Shown piece after piece: positions 22,761 through 29,907 of a stretch of 29,907 bases of DNA (position 1 is the first letter of the stretch; every line of letters begins with the position of its first letter). The position numbers and the translations under genes are program-made. Origin of the DNA: a virus; IMG/VR virus record IMGVR_UViG_3300044825_001465, positions 1-29,907 of that record, one strand, 5' to 3'. The notes below the pieces were generated by a model. It saw nothing but the letters and a program-made list of their open reading frames with translations, ran no database searches and had not been told where the DNA came from.

Positions 22761-24118
22761 CCTTCTCGCCTCGTCTTCCGCCGGAGATTCTCTCCCAACT
22801 GCTCGCGCGCGTCGTGGCCAGTAATGAGGCTGGCCTGACCGACGTCAGTGAGGGCGGCGTGCTGGCCACCATCCTAGGCTCTGTTGCGCAAGAGTTCAGC
22901 AACCTCGAGCTCCGACTCTATAACCTGAATCAGAACTTCTTCCTGCAGACGCAGGGGGCTGACCTTGACCGGCGCATTGAGGAGTTCCCCTCTAGCTTTG
23001 CTCGGCGCCTGCGCGCGTCCGCTGCCTCCGGTGGTGCGTTCCGCGTCACACGTACAGACGACCTCGCCACACGCAACCAGCCTCACATTGTTCCTGCGCG
23101 CACGCTTGTGGTGCAAGCCTCGTCCAACCCCGATGTGTCGTACACCAACCTTGCGCCCATCGTGTTTGATGCAGGGCAACTCGTCTCTGAGAACAACGCA
23201 TTTGTGGCCAGGAGCACCGGCACGATCAGCAACTTGGCCAATGTGCTTGCTATCGACACTGTCATCTCCAGCTATGCACAGATTGTGGAGTGCACCAACA
23301 CCGTCGCCATCGCTGGTGGCAAGGACTTGGAGGCCGACCCGTTCTTGCGCTACCGCGCGCAGCAGTGGGTCGCGTCCTTGGCGCTGTCGCAGAACAGCGC
23401 CATGGAAGTACTCGCGCTCAGCTTCCGCGATAGCAACAACAGCGGCCTCACGCACGCTCGCATGTGGAACGACCCCGACATGCGCGGCTATTCCGAGCTC
23501 GTTGTGGACAACGGCACCGCCATGGCGGGTCAGACTGTCACCATACCGTCGCGTACTATCACGCTGCCGCGCCTTCAAAGCGATGCGAACCGGTACCTGC
23601 TCTACTTCCCCGCACCTGCCGTGACCACGCCTACGTTCTACGTGAACGGTGTTGAGCTTCCGTCCTCGGACGTCACCGTAATTCACGAGAAGGGGATCGC
23701 TTGGATCAAGGAGTCGCCTAGCATCGACATTGGGTACGGCGATGACGTGCTCATCAGCTCTTACGAGTGCTTCACAGGCACCATTGACGAGTTGCAGACA
23801 GTACTGAACGAGAGCGCCATCGCTGCCGGTACCCGTGTTCGCGTCGTTCCGCCCACGCCTCAGCCGATTGAGATCTCGGGCGACATGACTGTCGTGTCCG
23901 GCACCGACATTCGCACGTTGCGCGAGCGTGTGGCTTTGGCTATTCAGGAGTTCCTGCGCGCCATTCCGCCGGGCGAGCCGCTGTTCATGTACAAGCTGAT
24001 TGGTTACCTCAACTTGATCCCAGGAGTACTGAACATTGTCTTCGACCAGACGGACATGTATCCAGGCTCCACCCGGCACAAGCTCACCGTCAGCCTCGAG
24101 AACATCACGCTCAGGTGA
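22757..24118 (+). CDS. Baseplate wedge protein J-like (gpJ/gp6 family)
   Basis: A 453-residue protein overlapping the upstream wedge gene by ATGA. The N-terminus has LPPEILSQLLARVVASNEAG, then EGGVLATILGSVAQEFSNLE, the helical start of baseplate J proteins (G..l..ll...a.e.a.le). The middle is beta-rich and contains GGKDLEADPFLRYRAQQWVA, matching the GGtdlEtdd.lR.R motif. The C-terminus has GTDIRTLRERVALAIQEFLR then IPPGEPLFMYKLIGYLNLIP, the typical paired helices of the family. It would form the wedge dimer at the periphery of the baseplate, like T4 gp6 or P2 gpJ. The order gp25-like then J-like is the canonical baseplate arrangement. Length fits the family. Confidence 0.9.
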   Translation: MTFSPRLPPEILSQLLARVVASNEAGLTDVSEGGVLATILGSVAQEFSNLELRLYNLNQNFFLQTQGADLDRRIEEFPSSFARRLRASAASGGAFRVTRTDDLATRNQPHIVPARTLVVQASSNPDVSYTNLAPIVFDAGQLVSENNAFVARSTGTISNLANVLAIDTVISSYAQIVECTNTVAIAGGKDLEADPFLRYRAQQWVASLALSQNSAMEVLALSFRDSNNSGLTHARMWNDPDMRGYSELVVDNGTAMAGQTVTIPSRTITLPRLQSDANRYLLYFPAPAVTTPTFYVNGVELPSSDVTVIHEKGIAWIKESPSIDIGYGDDVLISSYECFTGTIDELQTVLNESAIAAGTRVRVVPPTPQPIEISGDMTVVSGTDIRTLRERVALAIQEFLRAIPPGEPLFMYKLIGYLNLIPGVLNIVFDQTDMYPGSTRHKLTVSLENITLR

Positions 24119-24134
24119 GCCCCTTCCGCTACGC

Positions 24135-24443
24135 ATGGTCTCCATGCTGTGGGCCAACGACCGCCGTGAGGTACGAGAGTTCTACGACCCTGAAGACCTG
24201 CTGAGCCTCAACTGGCTCTACATGCTGAGCGAAGAAGACCCCCGCCTGCTGCGGGCCACCATCATCGACCAGTGCCCCTTGGACGATGACGACCATTGGG
24301 GTGGTCCCTCCTACTTCGTGACCGACGTCATCATGTTCCGAGGCTACAGCGTATACCCTTCTTGCTGGTACGCTGAGCCGCCCGCACCAGAGCAGCACGA
24401 AGACGCGACAGTGGCCAAGCCCAAGAAGGGGAAGAAGCGATGA
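24135..24443 (+). CDS. Small unknown baseplate-region protein
   Basis: A 102-residue protein starting at ATG 24135 (or 24144). The frame is open upstream to 24036, but that part overlaps the wedge gene and looks like a shadow (Ser/Arg/Pro-rich). The protein is acidic in the middle (LSEEDPRLLRATIIDQCPLD then DDDHWGGPSYFV) and ends in a Lys-rich tail (AKPKKGKKR). Aromatic residues are frequent (YFVTDVIMFRGYSVYPSCWY). I do not recognise a family. It sits between the J-like wedge gene and the fibre genes and overlaps the next start by four bases, so it is probably a structural adaptor or fibre-region protein. There is no good Shine-Dalgarno close to the start; an AGGTGAG lies about 17 bases before it. 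Confidence 0.55.
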   Translation: MVSMLWANDRREVREFYDPEDLLSLNWLYMLSEEDPRLLRATIIDQCPLDDDDHWGGPSYFVTDVIMFRGYSVYPSCWYAEPPAPEQHEDATVAKPKKGKKR

Positions 24444-26029
24444 CGAACCGGATTGGTGACAGGCCACAGTTCCCGCTCCAGAACCAGCGGTTCGACAAGG
24501 GCGATGCGAACGCGATCTCGACGTACTATGAAGACCTCATCGCGCGGTTCACTGGTAGCGTCTACGGTCAGGCTTGGGGCTGCATGTCCAACCCTGGTTT
24601 TGGCATCCGCACCGTGCCCGTGCTCGGTGCTCCCAGCCGCAACTACATCACCATCAGCCCTTGTGTGCTGATGTACTCCATGCCCGTAGATGGCACGGAC
24701 AACTTCCAGTACGACGATAAGGGGCCATGGAAAGCCACCATCTTGGCATACGACCCCGCCAAGGCGGGGCAGCCCGTACAAGAGCTCAGCACCAATGAAT
24801 GGTTTGCGTCCACGCCCATCAAACGCCCGTGGATTCTGTTCCGCCGCCAAGAGGCCGACACCAACACCGGCAACAAAGCCTATTGGAACACGGCGAGCAA
24901 CACCGAAGAGATTGCTGCTGCTCCTCTGCAGCGCTCTGAGTGGGTAGAGTTTCGCCTGAGCCTACTGTACAGCGATAATGACCGTCTCTCGGGATGGCAC
25001 CGTATGGCGTACATTGACTCTTGGGGAGGTACGCTGGGCTCGGCCTCCACCCCGGTCATCGTGCCTGTCCATTGGATGGACAGCTTGTACTACAACCAGA
25101 CAAGCCCGCCCACACAGGGAACCCGTGTGGGCATGGCGCTGACTCATCCGGATTCCTCTGCAGATGCCTACGCCACGGGCTTCAGCCCCACGCGTGAGAT
25201 GCCCGCGCTCGGTAAACTTGTGCACTGGCTCGCGGGCAAGCTGGGTCAGCACTACAGCACCGCCAACGTGGCGCAGCTGGAGGGCACTGCAGCAACGAAT
25301 GTTAACCTGAAGAACGGTGCGTTCATCACGGTGAATGCAGGCGAGGGCGGCTGGCTCAGCACCCCGCCGCGCGGACTGCTTGAGTTAGACACCGACCTAA
25401 CTCAAGTGGAAGACGTTCAACTGCCTCAAGTTGACTCGCGCCTCGCTGCTATTGACGTGTTCATGCAACGCTACAGGCTTACGCCTCGTTTGCTGCAAGT
25501 AATGTACGTTACGCCGACAGTCTCCGGATCGTGGTCGTCAGCGACGTTCGCTGTGTCTGCCGTCAATACAGATAGCGTTGAGTCCTTCTCACCCGACCTG
25601 CGGGATACCGCTGGTGGTGGTCCTGGAGGCTCATTGCTGGCCAACGATTTGGTCTATCAACTGGCGCCCATCGGTACAGAAACGCTGCAGGTTCAACTCA
25701 CCCTCAGCGCAGGTGCTGCCTTCGAGATTGACTCTGTTCAGGTGTTTGCCCACCACACGGTCAACGCCGAGCTCGGGACCTACCAATCGCTAGTGCTCAC
25801 ACAGAACTACCGCACGGTTGTGTTCCCCCCAGTTACTCCTCCGGGAGGCACGCCGGTGACGCCGCCTCCTATCACGCTGCCTCCAGGTAGATTCATCCGT
25901 GTGCAGTTTGTGGTCCGAAATGCTTACGACTCTCCAAGCATTCCAGCGCCTTCGTTCGGTGGCGACGACCCTCTTGTAGACGTTGTGCGGCCCTTCACCA
26001 TCCACATCTACGGCAGGAGTATTGTCTGA
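24440..26029 (+). CDS. Putative tail fibre / baseplate appendage protein, paralogue A
   Basis: 529 residues, starting in an ATGA overlap. The N-terminal 47 residues (RIGDRPQFPLQNQRFDKGDA through YGQAWG) and a central region (PWILFRRQE, GNKAYWNTASNTEE, VPVHWMDS, GKLGQHYS) are closely shared with the next gene, so the two arose by tandem duplication. The shared part probably anchors the protein to the baseplate. The C-terminal half diverges: residues about 345-460 are beta-rich, followed by a polyproline stretch (PPVTPPGGTPVTPPPITLPP) near 462-481 and a final beta segment ending HIYGRSIV. It follows the wedge genes, where fibre and receptor-binding genes usually lie. I do not recognise a named family; the fibre role is inferred from position and the conserved-N/variable-C pattern. 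Confidence 0.65.
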   Translation: MTNRIGDRPQFPLQNQRFDKGDANAISTYYEDLIARFTGSVYGQAWGCMSNPGFGIRTVPVLGAPSRNYITISPCVLMYSMPVDGTDNFQYDDKGPWKATILAYDPAKAGQPVQELSTNEWFASTPIKRPWILFRRQEADTNTGNKAYWNTASNTEEIAAAPLQRSEWVEFRLSLLYSDNDRLSGWHRMAYIDSWGGTLGSASTPVIVPVHWMDSLYYNQTSPPTQGTRVGMALTHPDSSADAYATGFSPTREMPALGKLVHWLAGKLGQHYSTANVAQLEGTAATNVNLKNGAFITVNAGEGGWLSTPPRGLLELDTDLTQVEDVQLPQVDSRLAAIDVFMQRYRLTPRLLQVMYVTPTVSGSWSSATFAVSAVNTDSVESFSPDLRDTAGGGPGGSLLANDLVYQLAPIGTETLQVQLTLSAGAAFEIDSVQVFAHHTVNAELGTYQSLVLTQNYRTVVFPPVTPPGGTPVTPPPITLPPGRFIRVQFVVRNAYDSPSIPAPSFGGDDPLVDVVRPFTIHIYGRSIV

Positions 26030-26057
26030 TGCTGTCCTCGCACAGGAGTCCCTCGCC

Positions 26058-27587
26058 ATGACCTCACGCATTGGTGACAGGCCTAGGTTTCCGCTGCCCA
26101 ACCAGCGGTTCGACAAGGGCGATGCCGAGAACATCGCGCGCTACTACGAAGAGATCATCGCCCGCTTTACGGGCAGCATCTACGGACAGGCTTGGGGTTT
26201 CGTATCTGCACCTATGTTTGAAGTGGTCTCCGTTACTGACCCCTTCACAGGCACGTTAAACTACATTCGTCCTAAGCGCTGCGCGCTGCTGTACTCCGTG
26301 CCGGCAAGCCCTGTATCTGGTGGTACTGCGCCGTTGAACACTACGGGGCGCGACGAGGGTCCGTGGGCTGCTACTATCGTTCAATTCGATCCTGCTAGGC
26401 CAGGGCAACCCGTTCAATCGCTCCTGACGTTACCCGCGTTCGATGCTCTGCAGCGCCCTTGGATTCTGTTCAGGCGTCAAGAGACCAACACTGCCACCGG
26501 CAACAAGGCCTACTGGGATACCGCGTCCAACACCGAAGAGGTCGGTGCTGCCCCCTTGCAGCGCACGGAGTACGTCGAGTTCAGGCTGAGTGCCGCGTAC
26601 AGCCCCAACGACCGCACCGATGGTTGGTACCGCTGCGCTTACATTGATTCATGGGGCACGCCCGCTTCAGCGGCCACGCCTGTCATCGTGCCTGTCCATT
26701 GGATGGACAGCCAGTACTACGCCGACACGTTGCCGCCGACGCAGGGCACACGCGTAGCTAGTGCGCTCGCGCACCCGGAAGTCACGTCGCCTAGCACCAC
26801 AGGCTTCAGTCCTCAGACAGAGATGCCGGAGTTGGCGAAACTGCTGCACTGGATTGTGGGGAAACTGGGTCAGCACTACAGCGCGACAGTGCAACAAGTA
26901 TATGCACAGAACGCTGGTGTGTACAATTTGAAAGAAGGCGCCTTCGTTAACTCTAGTGCTACTGAAGGTTGGCTTGGTCGCCCTGTTAGAGGACTACTGG
27001 AGATTGAGTCCTACCTAAATACCTTGGAGACGATTCGCCTTCCGGAATTAGACGCAGACATTATTGCCAACGAAAATCTGTGGGATAAGTACACCCAAAC
27101 TCCACGCCTACTGCACACGCTGTATGTGAAGCCGACGAACGCGCCTACGGGTTTCACCGAGTGGCTCAACTACACATTCACGGTAACGTCGCTAACCACT
27201 ACACCCAGCGCGCCTGTCAGTGCCTCCAACTCTTTTTCACCGACGCTCGTACCCTATAGCGGGTCCGCCGTGGGCGCCTCTGAGCTCGGTTACCGCATCG
27301 CCACTGCAGTGCAGGGCGGTAATTCCGTATTGAATGTCGACCTGATAGCTGGTTCTAACTTTGTGGTGACCTCACTGGAGATCAGCTTCCAAGCGGACGA
27401 GGCTGCATTTGGCGGTGGATGGCCCACCCCGGCCCCAGAGCTTACTTTGAAGTATAGCACCACCGCTCCTGCCTCGATGCCGCCAAGCTCTTACGTGCGT
27501 GGCACAACCTTGGTCCGCACAACCGAAGAGTTTGGTGCCCTAGATCGGCGCGCTATCGTAATCAATGTCTATGGGAGGAACGTCTGA
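26058..27587 (+). CDS. Putative tail fibre / baseplate appendage protein, paralogue B
   Basis: A 509-residue paralogue of the preceding gene. I start it at ATG 26058, preceded by CAGGAG, because MTSRIGDRPRFPL then aligns exactly with the paralogue's N-terminus; the frame is open further upstream without similarity. By my count 37 of the first 47 residues are identical. The central block PWILFRRQE, GNKAYWDTASNTEE, APLQRTEYVEFRLS, IVPVHWMDS and GKLGQHYS is also shared. The C-terminal half differs and has its own beta-rich sequence (STATEGWLGRP-like, NSFSPTLVPYSGSAVGASEL), but both proteins end in a short INVYGR/HIYGR-type motif. The last base overlaps the next start. It may form a heteromeric appendage with paralogue A or provide a second receptor specificity. 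The family is unrecognised. Confidence 0.65.
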   Translation: MTSRIGDRPRFPLPNQRFDKGDAENIARYYEEIIARFTGSIYGQAWGFVSAPMFEVVSVTDPFTGTLNYIRPKRCALLYSVPASPVSGGTAPLNTTGRDEGPWAATIVQFDPARPGQPVQSLLTLPAFDALQRPWILFRRQETNTATGNKAYWDTASNTEEVGAAPLQRTEYVEFRLSAAYSPNDRTDGWYRCAYIDSWGTPASAATPVIVPVHWMDSQYYADTLPPTQGTRVASALAHPEVTSPSTTGFSPQTEMPELAKLLHWIVGKLGQHYSATVQQVYAQNAGVYNLKEGAFVNSSATEGWLGRPVRGLLEIESYLNTLETIRLPELDADIIANENLWDKYTQTPRLLHTLYVKPTNAPTGFTEWLNYTFTVTSLTTTPSAPVSASNSFSPTLVPYSGSAVGASELGYRIATAVQGGNSVLNVDLIAGSNFVVTSLEISFQADEAAFGGGWPTPAPELTLKYSTTAPASMPPSSYVRGTTLVRTTEEFGALDRRAIVINVYGRNV

Positions 27588-29206
27588 TGCCCGCTCCAGT
27601 ACCTAACGTCACCGGCTCCCCCATTGAGCTCGACGTAATCCCCGCTGGAGGCACGCAGCCTCTCAGTTGTACGCTGGTTCCAAGCGCCACTTACCTTTGG
27701 CGCTTGGTCGAGAAGCCACTGGACAGCAGCGCGCAACTCCTCAACGCCACGACACCGACGCCGACCTTGTCGGGCATTGACAAGACGGGCACGTACATCG
27801 TGTTCCTGCAGGTGACTACCAGCGAAGGCAGCTCGCATCCCGAGCCGTTCCCTACGCAGTCGCCTGTGCCCCCCTACAACTTCACTGCGCCCCTCGTGTC
27901 TGCGTTCGGCATCGTGCGCATCCGCGAAGCGTCCGGCTTGTTCAAGCCTGGACGCGGCGAGTACGGCTGGTTCGAGAAGGGCCTGTGGCCCCTGTTCGAC
28001 AAGGTGGCGGAGGGCTCCTCGTTCATCCGGTACAACGACCCGACGCGTACGCTGACCGCGAACGCCATCGTGCCTGACCTTACGGTCGCACCGAACGACA
28101 GCATCGTTGCTGTCGCAGGTCTGAACGTGCGCAACGACACGACGCAGGCGGAGCACGAGCTCTACAGCCCGGCGCACGACAAGATCAACGTGCTGTCCAA
28201 CCTCGCGGTCACGGGCAAGGACCTGACGGTTTCCGGTGGTGTACTCAAGGCAGACAATGTGCGTGATGCTAGTGGGGGCAATCTAGCTCTAGAGGCTAAC
28301 GCGAGCATGACGTTTATCGCTGGGGACAATATCAACTTCGATGCCGACGACGTGGTCGTTCAAGTAAATGGAGGTATCGACCTTACCGCGGAAACGATTG
28401 TAGCGCTCGCTGCGGGATCAGGCGACGTGCAGATCTCGGCTGGCGACGACATCACGCTCACAGCCCAAGATGACATCTCGCTTTCCGCTGCCGATGACAT
28501 CGCAATTACCGCCTCCGATGACATCACCATCAACGCCACAGGCGCGAATGGCAACCTCAACCTGTTTGCTTATGGCACCGGCGGCGACATTTGGGTGCAG
28601 GCGGGTACTGAAGTCAAACTCGAAACAACCCGACCGTTGAGCTCTATTTTGCTCAAGCCAGTCGTGGACACGACCACTGACAAGCCATTGCGTGCACCAG
28701 GCTTGGCCCTGTGCCGAACTGTGTATGCGCAGTCCGCCGTGATTTTTGGCCCCGGACCCTTGTTCACGAGCCCACCCACGTACAGCCGCTATGAGCTTGG
28801 CTCTGAACTCGACACTCACATCATGGTTGTGGCCTATGCGCCCAAGGATGCGGACATTGAGCTTGTTCTTACCCGTGATGTAGGTGGCGACGTGACGACT
28901 CTCGCTACGCTCAACAGTGGCGTGTTGGATAATGCGGCATACTTCTTGTTCAACATCCGATGCCGCACCAAGATCACTAAGCTGGGCCACATTGTTACGC
29001 AGCTTGAGCATGACCGCGTGGGTCCTCTGACCAGCTTTGACGTACCTTCTACACCCAGCAGCCCGGTCAGGACTTACACGCTCCGCAACGAGGACTTCAA
29101 CAACAAGCTGGTCTCCTTCCAAGTCAGCACGAACATCGCGCTGGCGCAGTACTCCGCCCAGATGACCTGCGTGCTGTACAACCCCCACGACCAGGACGTG
29201 CTCTGA
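27587..29206 (+). CDS. Beta-helix tail protein with PKD-like N-terminus
   Basis: 539 residues. Residues about 1-90 look like a PKD/Ig-type domain (TYLWRLVEKPLDSSAQLLNA, then GIDKTGTYIVFLQV). A block FGIVRIREASGLFKPG follows. Residues about 230-317 are built of eight-residue repeats, clearest as GDDITLTA, QDDISLSA, ADDIAITA, SDDITINA, with hydrophobics at alternating positions and Ala at the end. This matches the octad spacing of the triple-stranded beta-helix of T4 gp5 and related spikes. The C-terminal 200 residues are beta-rich (LGSELDTHIMVVAYAPKDAD, NIRCRTKITKLG). It probably trimerises into a needle or shaft in the fibre region. It could be a fibre, a spike or a baseplate tip; position favours a fibre-associated role. 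Confidence 0.65.
   Translation: MPAPVPNVTGSPIELDVIPAGGTQPLSCTLVPSATYLWRLVEKPLDSSAQLLNATTPTPTLSGIDKTGTYIVFLQVTTSEGSSHPEPFPTQSPVPPYNFTAPLVSAFGIVRIREASGLFKPGRGEYGWFEKGLWPLFDKVAEGSSFIRYNDPTRTLTANAIVPDLTVAPNDSIVAVAGLNVRNDTTQAEHELYSPAHDKINVLSNLAVTGKDLTVSGGVLKADNVRDASGGNLALEANASMTFIAGDNINFDADDVVVQVNGGIDLTAETIVALAAGSGDVQISAGDDITLTAQDDISLSAADDIAITASDDITINATGANGNLNLFAYGTGGDIWVQAGTEVKLETTRPLSSILLKPVVDTTTDKPLRAPGLALCRTVYAQSAVIFGPGPLFTSPPTYSRYELGSELDTHIMVVAYAPKDADIELVLTRDVGGDVTTLATLNSGVLDNAAYFLFNIRCRTKITKLGHIVTQLEHDRVGPLTSFDVPSTPSSPVRTYTLRNEDFNNKLVSFQVSTNIALAQYSAQMTCVLYNPHDQDVL
28442..28537 (+). repeat. Four clearest tandem 24-bp (octapeptide) repeats
   Basis: Codons for GDDITLTA, QDDISLSA, ADDIAITA and SDDITINA run in register at 28442, 28466, 28490 and 28514, each 24 bases. 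Looser octads extend upstream to about 28274. Synonymous changes between units show this is a protein-level repeat rather than a recent DNA duplication. Confidence 0.85.
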
Positions 29207-29790
29207 TGTCGTTCCCCTTCACCGGCGGCGGAGATAGTCTCAGCTTTGGTTTCCCCGCCGGTGGTGGGGATGCCCTGCCCCTCTTTGGGCTCGGCGCAGG
29301 TAACTACCTTGACCGCGTCATCTCAAGTATCCCGTTCATTCTCACATCCTCGTACGACTTTGGTCCTGCCCAGATGGATGACCTTGCTGTCGTGGTGGGA
29401 GAAGAGGGCGGCTACTTCTTGGAGTTGGCTACGCCTATTGCAAACTACTTCAGCATCGACCCTGACCCCGTGCGCGGCGGTATCCCACATCTTGTTCAGT
29501 TGCTTGATGCTGACGAACAGGTGTGGCCACTGCTGGCGCCGGGGTGCTACGGCGGAGTTCCTACACTGGCCTATGTCCTAATCCCTCGAGCGGATGGGCG
29601 CGTACTGCGCTTCGCTTCGCCGCAGGCTCCAGAGGGCATCTACTCCGTGCGCGTGTCTCGTCCGACCGAGGGTTGGTCCGTCACCATCCCCGGTGTACAA
29701 GTGCGTGTGATACCCGCGCCGTTCAGTCGCGAGGTCAACACGGTGCGGGCAGCGTTCCCGATTGAAGTCTACAACCCATACCCGGACTGA
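29206..29790 (+). CDS. Unknown tail-region protein with Gly-rich start
   Basis: A 194-residue protein whose start overlaps the previous stop by one base. The first 40 residues are Gly/Phe/Pro-rich (FPFTGGGDSLSFGFPAGGGD); the rest is beta-rich with DDLAVVVGEEGGYFLELATP, GVPTLAYVLIPRADGRVLRF and YSVRVSRPTEGWSVTIPGVQ, the last part resembling an Ig/FN3-like strand pattern. I do not recognise a family. By position it belongs to the fibre or decoration region of the tail module; an adhesion or structural role is only an inference. Confidence 0.55.
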   Translation: MSFPFTGGGDSLSFGFPAGGGDALPLFGLGAGNYLDRVISSIPFILTSSYDFGPAQMDDLAVVVGEEGGYFLELATPIANYFSIDPDPVRGGIPHLVQLLDADEQVWPLLAPGCYGGVPTLAYVLIPRADGRVLRFASPQAPEGIYSVRVSRPTEGWSVTIPGVQVRVIPAPFSREVNTVRAAFPIEVYNPYPD

Positions 29791-29793
29791 CGC

Positions 29794-29907
29794 ATGGCCT
29801 TCACGAGCGCCACCCTTGAACCGCAGTCACCCATACTGCTGCGCGTCATCACGGACCCTGTCTTGTCAGACACGCCCACTTTTTCACTGGGGGGCCCGGG
29901 TAACCCA
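29794..29907 (+). CDS. Start of an unidentified gene (3'-truncated)
   Basis: An ATG three bases after the previous stop opens a frame that runs to the window end without a stop, giving 38 residues beginning MAFTSATLEPQSPILLRVIT. The packing and strand match the neighbours, so it is probably the next gene of the tail region. Too little is present to assign a function. Confidence 0.5.
   Translation, partial: MAFTSATLEPQSPILLRVITDPVLSDTPTFSLGGPGNP

Noticed and set aside
24036-24134. Upstream extension of the 24135 gene
   Set aside because: It overlaps the conserved C-terminus of the wedge gene and is Ser/Arg/Pro-rich shadow.
22874-24157. A 427-residue minus-strand frame opposite the J-like wedge gene
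   Set aside because: The + strand protein is clearly a baseplate J-like protein; the minus frame is a composition shadow with His/Val/Arg-rich, domain-free sequence.
1-29907. tRNA genes, CRISPR arrays, IS elements, attachment sites
   Set aside because: I saw no cloverleaf-like short gene, spaced direct repeats, transposase or inverted terminal repeats; coding sequence fills almost the whole window.

Overview
The window is a contiguous block of head and tail structural genes from a tailed bacteriophage with a contractile tail (myovirus-type), or a prophage of that type. All 24 supported genes lie on the + strand, packed end to end with ATGA/TGATG-type overlaps and gaps mostly under 60 bases. 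Base composition is GC-rich. The host cannot be named from the sequence. No integrase, repressor, tRNA, att site, IS element or CRISPR is visible, so free phage and prophage cannot be told apart here.

Layout. (1) Head module, 1-6147: a 5'-truncated head-cluster protein with an RRGLE/LWGG domain, an HK97-type portal protein, an XkdF-like head maturation protease, an Ala-rich putative scaffold, and the major capsid protein with a fibronectin-like insertion. A strong terminator follows, then a small protein with an acidic/proline linker and a SAP/HeH-like C-terminus. (2) Neck module, 6151-9736: four proteins that by order are connector, stopper and tail-terminator proteins, one with a CxC...CxxC zinc-knuckle motif. 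(3) Tail shaft, 9758-15910: sheath, tube, a second terminator, two overlapping putative assembly chaperones, and an 896-residue tape measure protein. (4) Baseplate, 15921-24443: a 1280-residue hub protein carrying an M15-like peptidase signature, an OB-fold spike, a helical-LysM-gp25-like fusion protein, a gpJ/gp6-like wedge protein and a small unknown. (5) Fibre/decoration region, 24440-end: two tandem paralogous proteins, a PKD/octad-repeat beta-helix protein, an unknown 194-residue protein and a 3'-truncated ORF.

Together the genes would build a procapsid (portal, scaffold and protease acting on the capsid protein), close it with neck proteins, assemble a sheathed tail of about 130 nm set by the tape measure, and cap it with a peptidoglycan-degrading baseplate. 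The most unusual points are a recurrent hAK[G/S] motif confined to the head proteins (candidate protease cleavage sites), the embedded peptidase-like module in the hub, the LysM-gp25-like fusion, the chaperone pair in +1 register, the tandem fibre paralogues, and two tetraloop terminators placed just after the genes for the two most abundant virion proteins.
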